A stretch of 64,000 bases of DNA, from positions 9,486,001-9,550,000 of the forward strand of contig CM075943.1 in NCBI GenBank assembly GCA_038030265.1, given 5' to 3'. Of the stretch, positions 54,690 through 64,000 are shown piece by piece. The position numbers and the translations under genes are program-made. Position 1 is the first letter of the stretch; each line of letters begins with the position of its first letter. The notes beneath the pieces are model-generated. The model was given only the letters and a program-made list of their open reading frames with translations. It was not told the origin of the DNA and searched no databases. This DNA comes from Corythucha ciliata (Eukaryota; Arthropoda; Insecta; Hemiptera; Tingidae).

Positions 54690-56655
54690 GAACAAAAACA
54701 AACATGTTTGTCTACATATCGGTCATCCTCCAACGGGATAGGATGGTGAAACATGCTAAGGATATTCGCACATTATTAGATCGAAGGCTCAGGCAGGGGC
54801 ACTATGACGCCTTAATACAAGAAGCTCTATTGCAAGATAAGAAATTAGTCGGCCACAAGCAACCAAAGAAGGAAAGACTGATGAGTGATGAACACGTAAT
54901 TAAAATATTCCACCGCCTAATGCTCCGAGGGAAGGTAAGAGAAGCAGTTCGCTGGCTAGAGGAAGGTGGAACATCGACCATACTTGCCCCTGAATCACTA
55001 ATTGATGACCAGGGGAGAACGGTTCTAGATGAACTCAGAGAAAAACATCCGGACCCATCACTACTAGTGGCTTCAGATGGTGTAGATATCCCTCCATTGC
55101 TGGGAATATAAATCACGGAGGAACACGTGGAATTGGTAGCTAGGAAACTCCATGGAGGAGGAGGCCCAGGTGGATCAACAGCAGAACAATGGGCTGATTT
55201 TTTGCTACGTTTTGGTCGACACAGTCAAAGGCTAATGGGCTTCGATAGCAGCCCTGGCCAATCGATTGGCAAATCAAAGTGTACCTTGGGAGTCGATTCA
55301 AGCTCTTGTTGCCGGCCGATTAATAGCATTAGACAAAAATCCCAGGGGTAAGGCCCATAGGAGTCGGAGAATGCTTGCGGAGGATTCTCGGGAAAGTCAT
55401 GGCTCTAGCAACTGGTGAGGACAACTCTGTGGAGGTCTAGCAGCTAGTATAGAAGGGGCGGTGCACACTATGGACTCTTTGTTCTTGGGAAAACTCCTCT
55501 CCTGATTCCAATTGAGGCCTCCTTCTAGTGGATGCAAAGAACGCTTTCAACGTGATGAATAGAGCTGCGGCTTTATGGCACGCAAGAGTTCTCTGGCCAA
55601 GATGCGCCCAGTTCCTATACAACACATATCGTGGACATGCTGAACTGGTATTCTGGGGAAGTGAAGAAAAGCTACACAGTAAGGAAGGGGTGACTCAAGG
55701 GGACCCTCTTGACATGCTGCTCTATGGCTTATCCACTTTACCATTGATCAACAAATTAGAAAGACTCAAGAGTGATCCAATGTTGGTACGCGGACGACAG
55801 TTCAGCCCAAGGCCAAATTGCTGATCTGAAGACTTGGTGGGATAAGCTTCAACAGCTGGGAACAGATTATACTTCCCTCAAGGTCAGAAGTCATACCTTG
55901 TTGTACATCCTGATTGTGTGGAGAATGCGAAATCTGTTTTTTCAGGCTCTGGTATAAAGGTTGTGACTGGTCAGCGATTTTTTGGGGGCTATGTTGGAGA
56001 AGAAGGGATGAAACAGAGCTTTCTAGATTCCAAAGTTGAAAGCTGGATCAAGTTGGTGGAAAAGTTGTCCCAAGCAGGTAAATCACAACCACAGGCTGCT
56101 TACGCCGCATTTGTGAAGTCCTTGCAATTCCGGTGGCAATTTGTTCAACGAGTGGTCCAAGGCAACGATAACACCTGTGTGAACCTGAAAAGAGCCATTA
56201 GGTCTTCTTTCATACCAGCAGTGTTCAAGGGGGATCGACACCAGAAGAATGTGATTTGTTTTCGCTACCTGTCAAGAAGGGAGGATTAGCCTTGACAGAT
56301 CCGGTATCTACAGCCCAGCCATTCTTTCAGACATCACGAACGGGAACTTCAGTGTTGGCAGATCCAATCCGGTTGGGTGACTCCAATTTCGTCATCGGGC
56401 ACCATCTTGCAACATTGGGTGCAGAGAAGAAAGCCGCAGTTCAGAGAAGAGAAGGAGAGGAGGAGACGCTTCTTCAAGCAATACTCATTGACTTTCCTGA
56501 AAATTGCAGGAGGGCAGTGGAACGCTCTATCCAGAAGCTCTCTGGAAGCAAGTCGACGGGGTGGCTCTCGGTTTTACCGATAAAAAGGCAACATTTTGAC
56601 TTGTCAATAACGCAATTCAGAGATGCCCTCGCGTTACGATACATGCGCCCTCCGA
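54690..56655 (+). pseudogene. Reverse-transcriptase retroelement of unassigned family, 5' part
   Basis: Decayed pieces in several frames, in order: an N-terminal region (54704-55111, 'DRMVKHAKDIRTLLDRRL', 'RLMLRGKVREAVRWL'), a linker (55127 on, '[16 protein letters not shown]'), RT (55528 on, 'DAKNAFNVMNRAAALWHAR', 'EGVTQGDPLDMLLYG'), the YADDSS box (55778), and a thumb-like region (55918-56675, 'QPQAAYAAFVKSLQFRW', 'STGWLSVLPIKRQHFDLS'). The family is common in cnidarian, fish and other animal genomes, but I cannot assign it to a named clade. It continues at 59029 after the gypsy insertion. Confidence 0.72.
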
Positions 56656-56716
56656 CAGGTTGTTCAGTCCGATAGAAATCATGAAAATCACTGTAACATT
56701 AACTGTTTATTAATTA

Positions 56717-56991
56717 GAAGCGTGCAGCTTATCTTTCGGAAGGCATTCGTGTTATCAATTCAGTGTTTTCTCTTTGAGAAATACTTTTATGGTTTATTGT
56801 AAGCTAGTTGTAGAATTAAATTAATACATTTTTAACTTCTAGATGATAGCTGAAGTGAAGGAGAGGCTCGGTGAGCTGAGGGCCCTCGTCGGAGGGTTCG
56901 ACCCAAGTTCAGCCGTGGACTCGGAGTTCTCCCATGATATGTTAAATTACCTTGAGTGAACGAGAAGACTCACAAATAATAAAAAATCACC
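56717..56991 (+). other. Foreign 275-bp segment with exon-like frame inside gypsy C
   Basis: A T-rich stretch ending TTTTTAACTTCTAG forms a good splice acceptor. It is followed by a frame from ATG 56843 to TGA 56959 (38 codons), helical at first (AEVKERLGELRALVGGF) and ending acidic (SEFSHDMLNYLE). A weak donor, GA/GTGAAC, coincides with the stop. I do not recognise the protein. Codon use and amphipathic pattern look genuinely coding. It is probably a displaced piece of a host gene. Confidence 0.5.
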
Positions 56992-57900
56992 TCAAAATAG
57001 ACCTGAACTCCCTCGATGTCACCGAATATTCGCATGAACTCACGTTGAAAAGCCTCTGGGCTGCTGCTGAGTCCGAAAGGAAGGCGTAGAAACTTGTAAC
57101 GCCCGAAGATTGTGGCAAATGTACATAAGTCTGATGAGTCGTCAGCTAATGGAACTTGGTGGAACCTTTGACTCATGTCCATAACGGTGAAAATAGATCG
57201 ACCAGCCAAGCTGGATGTGAGCTCCTCGGGTGATGGGATGTGAAAGTGCTCTCGTTTGATGACTTTATTGAGTTCGATGGGGTTCAAACAAAGACGAAGA
57301 GCACCGTTCTTTTTCTCAATAATGACCAGGTTATTCACCCAAGCCGTAGGATGCTCGACGCGGATGATAATACCCTCTGACTCCATTCTATCGAGTTCTT
57401 CCTTAAGGCGCTCTCGAATTGAAATCGGAACTCGACGAGCTGGTTTTACGACAGGGACGGCATCTTCAGAGAGCGTGATACGATATTTGAACGGAAGTTT
57501 ACCCAGGCCAGAGAATATACGTGCGTTCCTTTGAATGAATGATGCCTTCCCAGGATCCTGCTGTGAACTGGCTGTTGAGAAGCCGATTATCTCGTTGACC
57601 CGCGCGATCAGACCCAATTCGACGCACGACGAAAGACCAAGAATAGGGGTCGAGGCACCTCTAACAACGGCGAACGTCAAGGAAACATCCGGACGGTCCT
57701 TAGGTACACATTGAAGCTCGACTGTCCCCACAACATCCAACGAGAAACTCCCGTAGGCCGTCAATGGTGTGCTAGACTGTTCAAGTTTTAACTCACACCC
57801 CAGTGACTTGAACGAAGCGAGAGGGAGAACATTAACATCAGCACCGGAATCAAGCTTGAATTCGATGTCCTTTCCATATATTTTGAGTGAATGGGTCCAC
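56992..57900 (-). pseudogene. gypsy C protease and partial RT
   Basis: Reading leftward: an aspartic protease with D-S-G-A (near 57845), then the RT N-terminus with 'RVPISIRERLKEELDRMESE', 'LRLCLNPIELNKVIKREHF', 'FTVMDMSQRFHQVPL' (catalytic D) and 'FLRLPFGLSSSPEAFQREF'. Coding similarity stops in the middle of the YxDD box at 56992, where the foreign segment starts, so the second and third catalytic residues are missing. The pol frame is -1 relative to gag, which could be natural frameshifting or a mutation. Confidence 0.85.
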
Positions 57901-58804
57901 CGTCTTGGGCCCTCCAGGGAGCAAACAATAGGTCATCAGGTTCGTTAATGCCAGATTGAGACTCCGTTGACGTCGTTATTGACTGGAAGGCAGTTCCATC
58001 TGGCCTTTTGCCCTTGCGACAAGCAACTGAAAAGTGATTGACGTCTCCACATTTAAAACAGACTTTGCCCTTTGCCGGACACGAACCGTACTGATGACTT
58101 CCTCGACAAAAAAGGCAGGACTTGATCACATTCGACTGAGGACGAGATGTAGCAGAGGAGGTAACAATGGTGGGAGCACGATCAGCGCGAGGTTTCACAT
58201 TACGCTGGAACAACTTTCGGGATGACAGAGCATCTACGGATTTGGTGACAGATGACGACTGAAATTCCGCCGCGTGCTGTTTGCTCGCTTCAAAAGCTCG
58301 ACAAAAGGTGACAACTTTATCAAGGGAGAGGTCTTCTCGTAAGAGACGTTCCTGGAGTACACGATCATTTGTTCCAATGACAATGATGTCACGCAAAAGA
58401 AGACTCTCTTGATCACCAAAAGCACAAGGTTGAGCGAGTTCTTGGAGAGCTGAGTAAAAATTATTAAACGGCTCATTTTCAGCCTGCGTTCTCGTAAAAA
58501 ACCTGAATCTATGGTACACAACATTCTTGTACGGAGTGCAGTATGAATCGAAAGCCTTGACAACTGCATCGAAATCGGTCTTGTTTGAGTCGTCCAAACC
58601 AAGCGCCGTATGATAAACTTTGACACCTTCGGCACCTATACAATTGAGGAGGATGGCTGTTTTACGCACCTTACTAGAGCTTTCGAGGCCAGATGCCACG
58701 AGATACACGTCCAAGGATTGCTTGAAGGATTTCCACGACTCCGCCACATTCCCGGAACTTGAAGAGATAGAGTCAGGTAATTTAAAACCACTCACGAGCG
58801 CCAT
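57788..58804 (-). CDS. gypsy C gag
   Basis: An intact 338-codon frame from ATG at 58804. The N-terminal capsid-like part ('SWKSFKQSLDVYLVASGLE', 'FTRTQAENEPFNNFYSALQE', 'ERLLREDLSLDKVVTFCRAF') is followed by two zinc knuckles (CLFCRGSHQYGSC and CFKCGDVNHFSVAC). It overlaps the protease frame at its end. It lies 44 bases downstream of the 5' LTR. It is related in layout to the gag of fragment A at 10460. Confidence 0.85.
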   Translation of the reverse strand: MALVSGFKLPDSISSSSGNVAESWKSFKQSLDVYLVASGLESSSKVRKTAILLNCIGAEGVKVYHTALGLDDSNKTDFDAVVKAFDSYCTPYKNVVYHRFRFFTRTQAENEPFNNFYSALQELAQPCAFGDQESLLLRDIIVIGTNDRVLQERLLREDLSLDKVVTFCRAFEASKQHAAEFQSSSVTKSVDALSSRKLFQRNVKPRADRAPTIVTSSATSRPQSNVIKSCLFCRGSHQYGSCPAKGKVCFKCGDVNHFSVACRKGKRPDGTAFQSITTSTESQSGINEPDDLLFAPWRAQDGGPIHSKYMERTSNSSLIPVLMLMFSLSLRSSHWGVS

Positions 58805-58834
58805 ACTGACGAGAAACTATGCACAAGACAAATT

Positions 58835-58848
58835 TTCACCTGGTACCA
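58835..58848 (-). promoter_or_regulatory. Primer-binding site of gypsy C
   Basis: On the minus strand TGGTACCAGGTGAA follows the LTR directly. The first ten bases match the complement of the 3' end of animal tRNA-Leu(UAA) as I recall it. Confidence 0.55.
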
Positions 58849-59023
58849 TGTTAAGTCCGATAGAAATCATGAAAATCACTGTAACATTAACTGTTTATTA
58901 ATTATGAAAAAACATGTGAACAACGTATCAGTATCCAATCAATCCTGCTTGTGGGAGGTTGCTTCTTATTAACTCTTAAATCTAAGAGGAGCAGTTGGCA
59001 GCTAACTCCTACTACATATTACA
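58849..59023 (-). repeat. 5' LTR of gypsy C
   Basis: 175 bp, TG..CA, on the minus strand. Its last 56 bases (58849-58904) recur as the surviving 3' LTR piece at 56661-56716 with one difference. Confidence 0.85.
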
Positions 59024-59028
59024 CAGGT

Positions 59029-59755
59029 ACCTCTTCCAATTGTGATGGTTGTGGAGGTACATTCTCCATCGAACACGCAATGAGCTGTAAAACTGGTGGG
59101 CTCATGACCCGACGGCACAATGAAGTGCGAGTTGTGTTGGGCCAACTCATGGAGACTGCCTGGGGGAACTGCTTAAAAGAACCTATTATTTTGGAACCTT
59201 CCGACACACATCCTGGCCTTCGAGGGGACCTGGCGTGTCGAGGTGTGTGGGAAATACAGAGGGAGGCATTGTTTGATATCCGTGTCACAGACACTGATGC
59301 GCCCTCTTACAATCTCACGCAACGTGTCCGCTGTATTCAAAACAGCCGAGGAGGCGAGAAGAAGCGGAAGTATGTAGCAGCTTGCGAAGAAAGCCACGCG
59401 TCATTCACTCCCCTTGTTACGTCAGTTGACCGCCACTTAGCCCCTCAAATGGCGGCGTTTGTCAAAGTTCTAGCTGAGTGGAGAGCTTGGGTTCGCACTA
59501 GGCTGACCTTTGCAATCCTTCGTGCCTCAAGCCTCTGCATCCATTCGTCGAGGAAGAGATGGCTCAATGCTGATGATCTCCTAGGCGTTGCAGACGGGGC
59601 GGCCCTTCAGATCTAGAGGACAATGAGCTTAGGAGTTTCTTTGCGGCATGGGTTCGCTTGGTGGCTCTCTGCCGGTTATGTTTGGACCCCTTTGTTACCC
59701 TTTTTATTGTTAATAAATAATTTATAAAAGTTCAACAAAAAAAGAAAAAAAAATT
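59029..59755 (+). pseudogene. Reverse-transcriptase retroelement, 3' part
   Basis: The frame from 56655 resumes here exactly when gypsy C and one CAGGT are removed. It encodes the C-terminal Cys/His region (CDGCGGTF..HAMSC..GG..TRRHNEVR) followed by 'LACRGVWEIQREALFDIRVT' and 'ARVRTRL/WVRTRLTFAILRASS'-type sequence, to a stop at 59616. An A-rich tail (CAACAAAAAAAGAAAAAAAA) at about 59732-59751 may be the 3' end of the element. The region with C-x2-C..H-x4-C may bind nucleic acid or act as a nuclease; its function is not established by the sequence. Confidence 0.72.
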
Positions 59756-60199
59756 ATTCGACAATACTGAATGAAATGAGACTGGTGTTGATATCAGCTG
59801 TTGCCGATTTTTAAAAAACAGACCCTCTGTTTGCTTGTTATACCTATGTCACAAGGGTGTAAAGAAGCATTTATTTCTATTATCAAATGTCAAAAAATTA
59901 ACTAAATTATAGCTGAGTAGATTTTCTACAACGATGTGACGATAGAGTAGCAAAGAAACAGACCTACCATGTCACTGTTACTATAAGTATTTGTTGTGCA
60001 TGTTTGATAGTTTCACTTGTAAGTATTATCGGAATGATCACATTAGTCAAACTGTAAGTAAATGTAACATCCCAGTGCACGCCGTAGTCCACTTGTTACT
60101 CTTATCCTCCATTCATCACAATAGTGATTTATAAGCAAAAACAAAAAACAAACAAAAAAAACGCCCATATATATTACGACTATATTTCATATTTTATAG
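59756..60199 (+). other. unc-13 intron, 3' portion
   Basis: AT-rich, with no frame. It ends at the acceptor TTTCATATTTTATAG, with AG at 60198-60199. Confidence 0.6.
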
Positions 60200-60274
60200 A
60201 CGATGGCAGCAACAAAACGAAATGCCGGACTGACGTCGGCAGTGCCCAGGGCAACGCTAAATGATGAAGAACTG
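60200..60274 (+). CDS. unc-13: unc-13 exon upstream of the C1 domain
   Basis: 25 codons in phase 0 between a T-rich acceptor (ends 60199) and the donor GTGAGT (60275). The peptide includes KRNAGLTSAVPRATLNDEEL, which I recognise from invertebrate Unc-13 proteins just before the C1 domain. Unc-13/Munc13 primes synaptic vesicles at the active zone by opening syntaxin and binding diacylglycerol. The ATG inside the exon is not necessarily a start, since in long isoforms coding continues from upstream exons. None of those are recognised here. Confidence 0.9.
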
Positions 60275-60383
60275 GTGAGTTTCCTCTCTCCCGCACTCCC
60301 CTATAAACCCGTCACAGGCGGAGATAGACGGAGACGGAGATTTACGTTGTCACCATTAAATAAACCCTTCTCCCACTGTTTGA

Positions 60384-60617
<234 letters not shown>

Positions 60618-61750
60618 TAGTTATTTTTTTTTTTTAGTTTACCGACAGATTTATTTTTTTGTTTGAAACTTTTCGTGTTTATTTTTCATGAATCCCCTCA
60701 TTTTGAATGCAACAATTCTTCGCGGTCCAATTCGTGTAAAGACCAAATGACAGGCAAAATTACAGTTTCAAGATGTTAATTTGTCTACCGCAATAGTCTT
60801 TTACATTTCCATTCATCTGACAAAAGTTGACACGAGATTGAAGTTTTCTACACGGGAAAACAGGGAGTGGAAAGGGAAACAAAGGATAAAAACCCAACGG
60901 TGTGCTATGCTATGCATCTAGTGGTTTAATCATCACTCACCCCCCTCATTTTCACATTATGCTTTACCACACTTCTGGAAGCATGCAATATGGTTAGAGA
61001 ACATTTAATCAATAGTTCGCGAAAGTAACGCTCCCGACTGCATAACTGTGTCGGATGGCAATCTAAAAGCAAAGGGAGAGAAAGTAATTAGGAAGAAAGG
61101 TATGAAAAACGGAAATTCCTCCCTGCACTCCTCCCGCAATTTATAACGAGTGGGAAAGGTGAGGTAGAGACCGACCTATTTAATTATGTCCCTTTTTTAT
61201 ACCGCAGTCCTATACAATAATTTTTCTTGCCTCGTTTGATTTACCTTTTGAATTGAACGCAAATCATGATGAGATAGCAAGAAAGTAAGGTTCAGTACGT
61301 GCGAAACAAAAAGCCAATTAACTATTGTTCTGTCAAGCGGGTAAAATCCTCTGTAAATAATGGAGGCTAGTGGTGACCAGAGGGGTTTCTCTGCGTGTTA
61401 TATGGTGTACATGTGCGCTACGTTGTGGACCTGTTTGAATCCGGAGTTATTTATTATAAGAACAGCTACCTATTCACAGAAATCCCTCTCAGTATTTAAC
61501 CCCCTTATAGCGTCTTCACGTTGAAATATTATCGTTATAATTAATTTTACAAAACAGCGCACTAAGTAATGCGGACCTAAAATTAGCAGGAAAGCTCGAC
61601 ACCCTGTTTACTTGTTCATGAATGAAAAGAGAGCATTTCTCCCAAACAATCGTCTCCCTCAAGTCCAACGTTCACTTGCGGTTGTATCCTTCTCAGCACT
61701 CATCGTTACACCTACGCATAGTGATGCACCGAGACCGAGAAAAAGTCTCA

Positions 61751-61900
61751 GGGCCGTATTCAGAAACCCACCTTAACCTTTACGTCTCCTTTAAGCGCTT
61801 CAAAACAGATGACACATTTTAATAAACCATCATATTTTTCAACTCCTTTAGTAAAGGCGTCGTAAAGGTGGGTTTCTGAACAGAACCCCTGAGGGGGCCC
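61751..61900. mobile_element. Harbinger-like MITE, copy 2
   Basis: Begins GGGCCGTATTCAGAAACCCA and contains the same interior as the copy at 40008 in opposite orientation. TCA lies on both sides (61748-61750, 61901-61903). A ~13-bp insertion sits near the right end. Confidence 0.75.
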
Positions 61901-61947
61901 TCAGTCTCGTTTCGGTCTCGGGTCTCGAAATCGAGATCGAGATTGCA

Positions 61948-62003
61948 TTTTCCGGACCGAGACCGAAATCGAGATTGCATTTTCCGGACCGAGACGAGAT
62001 CGA
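61948..62003. repeat. Short tandem repeat, ~32-34 bp unit
   Basis: Two close copies of 'CGAGATTGCATTTTCCGGAC' with flanking CGAGAC motifs. Confidence 0.7.
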
Positions 62004-62009
62004 GACTTA

Positions 62010-62460
62010 GGGCCATATTCAGAAACGCACCTTTACGAGACCTTAACCTTTGTGGCTCCTTATAGCAGGAATTTGTATTCAGAAACCAACCTTATCCGCA
62101 TTGGCTAAGGAACTGTAAAGGAGTTCTTTAAGGCATGAAAAAATTGTATTCACAAAGCCACTTTTACCTTCGTGGTTCCTTTAAAGAATGTTATTTGCTG
62201 GTTATACTAAGGAACCTTTAAAGACGAGTAGACGCATACGGCGCCATGTTCGTTCTTATCAGTTTAATAAGAATGGTTGGGGGTGGTTTGTTGACATCCA
62301 CAAAACATCAACAAAAGGTGGATTTTTCATGACTGATAATTGATAAGAGCGAACATGGCGTCTGTGATTTTACCTGTCTGATTATAGGTTCTCTAGTTAT
62401 ACTTATGATAACTCTAAGGAAGCTCGGGAGCTTCCTTTACAGTTCCTTTAAGCCTTGTCT
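62010..62460. mobile_element. Larger MITE related to the Harbinger-like family
   Basis: Begins GGGCCATATTCAGAAACGCA after TTA. Similar 'GTATTCAGAAACCAACC' and 'GTATTCACAAAGCCAC' segments follow at 62087 and 62145. The centre (62240-62363) is a palindrome with arms GCGCCATGTTCGTTCTTATC. The right end is not certain. It may be two MITEs nested together. Confidence 0.55.
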
Positions 62461-63612
62461 TGTGTTGTAGTGTTTCTACTGTAATTATTTTCCCTCGGTA
62501 AATGTGAGAAATGGAAGAATTTATTGTGTTTTTCGACTCGCTCAATCTTATTTCGGATCTCCAATGGCGTAATGAGCGACACAGAAGAAGCACACTATCT
62601 GAATCCAATTCGGTTCTCCAAAAGGTCTCGTTTCGGTCAGATCAGACTGTTTGAAACGTTGTGATTTTGATCCGTCGAGCGTCGACCGACTGAAGGGTTC
62701 AAGTTTCACTACGGCTGTCAAACTTTCACAAATTACTGAGAATTTACGCGACGGGAAATCTTCAAGTGACGGTCCCATACCACGATTTGTCAATTTATCT
62801 TTTTTGTGTTGTGCCTCCCCTTGTGTTTCAAGTGTGACCGTCCTATCTATTTCATTATTTTCGTTTTGTACGGGATTGGAACCTAGGCCAAAATAAATTT
62901 ATAGGTCTGAAAATAATTATTTCGTCAAAGTGCACGGTGAGTGGCACCGTTTCGACCTCTAGCTCACTACCGCGGCCGGAGCTGGGGCCAGGAAAAGGCC
63001 CCAGTGCCAGTGCGGCCTGGTCAGAGGTGTCAGGGAAAAATGACGCAAGGGATAATGTTATTTCTTATACGGGGTCCCTGGATCCCTCTTGCGGCATTTT
63101 CTTCCCAACCGTTCGGAATAAGGCCCCAGTCGCAAGGGCGCACGAAAGCCCTCGCTCATCGTTGTCGGCGCCACCTCGTGAGACCCCCTGGAGCTAAAAG
63201 GCTTCTCTTCCATCCAAAACTCCTCTTTAGAACTTCAGTGGGGGCAGAAAACTGCGTTATTCCCCCGGAGTTTTAAACGGATTTTTGCCTATCACTCGAA
63301 TACTGCGCGTTCCACGAAAACGTCTTCTGAGTCACACGTTGAAGAGCGTTACATTTCCTTCGAAATTCACAGGACAAACTCATTCCTCATAGGTACCGAG
63401 CAACGGCCGTCGCAGACAGTTTTGTGACCTACGAGGTGTCAGCCAACCGGTGACGCCGGTGGAATCGTGAACATAAAGGAAGTGTCTGAAAGCATTGCGG
63501 GGCTAATAAAACAGCTTATATATTTTCCCAGTGGCCAAAGAGTGAGAGAATCATCCGTTCCATTTTTCAGATTGGGTGGTTTCCCCGGTGTCGTCGGCTG
63601 CAATTATTGTGC

Positions 63613-63861
63613 TCATATACTCCGCTTAAAATCTCCGTAGGTGATGGGAGTCTGGATGAGTCTCAAAGTAGTTGTGTTTTGCGGCCCAAGGATGGAATTT
63701 GTAGACGTTGTCACCCGTTGGCTACATTCGAATTTTCCAAAATAGAACCGTAGCCGTTGCTCGATCACGCAGTCTCTAGCAGGGCATTCCCTTGTGGGAC
63801 AATGGCCGCTTTCCGCACAAACTTTGCGGTTCTCTTCGGTCTTGAACTTGCCCACGCTCAT
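63613..63861 (-). CDS. Uncharacterised small Cys-rich frame (doubtful)
   Basis: 82 codons from ATG at 63861. Five cysteines fall in the first half (KVCAESGHCPTRECPARDC..FECSQR). No signal peptide, no known family and no splice partner is apparent. It lies within the presumed unc-13 intron on the opposite strand. It may be one exon of an antisense gene or chance. Confidence 0.2.
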   Translation of the reverse strand: MSVGKFKTEENRKVCAESGHCPTRECPARDCVIEQRLRFYFGKFECSQRVTTSTNSILGPQNTTTLRLIQTPITYGDFKRSI

Positions 63862-64000
63862 CAATAAATTAAAATTACGCTATGTTAATAGGCTGGCATT
63901 TCATACAATTTTGATAACTAATGGGCTTTTGAAGGCTTAAATAGCGAGAGGTTTCACATGATAAAGCGTGCAGTCACCATTAAAAGCATATTTTCATTGT

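Larger units (their letters stand above)
56661..59023 (-). mobile_element. Ty3/gypsy element C, internally rearranged
   Basis: On the minus strand the element begins TGTAATATG (59023) and ends AACA (56661), with the exact 5-bp duplication CAGGT at 56656-56660 and 59024-59028. The 5' LTR (58849-59023) is whole. Of the 3' LTR only the last 56 bases remain (56661-56716). Gag, protease and half of RT are present. The rest of pol and most of the 3' LTR are replaced by 275 bp of unrelated DNA. Reverse transcription would have rebuilt both LTRs, so the replacement came after insertion. Confidence 0.9.

Noticed and set aside
62937..63276. Two overlapping plus-strand frames of 86 and 111 codons
   Set aside because: GC-rich DNA gives chance frames; neither looks like a known protein and no splice sites support them.

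Overview
The window looks like metazoan nuclear DNA, most likely from an arthropod or a close invertebrate relative. Two exons near the right end match the start of the conserved half of Unc-13/Munc13, a synaptic-vesicle priming protein, and carry a complete C1 zinc domain and GT-AG splice sites. The mobile elements also fit an invertebrate: Ty3/gypsy, Ty1/copia, R1-clade LINEs, and mariner-, Harbinger- and hAT-like elements. A 500-base run of N is an assembly gap. I cannot name the species. Host coding sequence is sparse: the two unc-13 exons (60200-60612, + strand) and one intronless 513-codon gene on the minus strand (7823-9364) that resembles PPP1R36, a protein phosphatase 1 regulatory subunit. 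Nearly everything else is transposons, tandem repeats or apparently non-coding DNA, probably intron or intergenic.

Layout. 1-3100: no gene. 3110-5880: a 17-bp minisatellite that stays open in all six frames. 5880-7680: degenerate ~30-bp repeats with a GC-rich foldback MITE. 7823-9364: the PPP1R36-like gene. 9400-14110: another degenerate repeat field holding a patchwork of Ty3/gypsy pieces (10182-13660). 15454-20149: a complete, young Ty3/gypsy element with both LTRs, a 4-bp target duplication and a tRNA-Ser-type primer site, but a frame-broken gag-pol. 20581-21540: two MITEs. 21570-26870: a large field of ~31-bp repeats that changes orientation near 24.9 kb.

27037-40372: the most interesting object, a nested transposon. 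Matching terminal inverted repeats (27 of 28 bases) and a shared subterminal motif bound a DNA transposon with an unusual RNase H-like transposase. It was later hit by an R1-clade LINE (16-bp TSD, inside the transposase gene), a Ty1/copia element (107-bp LTRs differing at one base, 5-bp TSD), a mariner-like long-TIR element and a Harbinger-like MITE. Removing these leaves about 4.3 kb.

43100-48500: decayed R1-like LINEs and a gypsy fragment. 48720-49747: repeats ending in 143-bp tandem copies that run into the assembly gap (49748-50247). 50488-51676: a fresh 594-bp tandem duplication. 53882-54688: a 5' copia fragment with a half-tRNA primer site. 54690-59755: a decayed reverse-transcriptase element, split by a gypsy insertion (56661-59023, 5-bp TSD) that itself holds 275 bp of foreign DNA with an exon-like reading frame. 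59756-64000: unc-13 exons and flanking introns with small MITEs.

The host genes show no functional linkage. The window mainly records successive transposon insertions, several datable relative to one another, in repeat-rich DNA upstream of and inside unc-13. Many frame breaks sit at 7-8 base homopolymers, so some apparent pseudogenisation may be consensus error.
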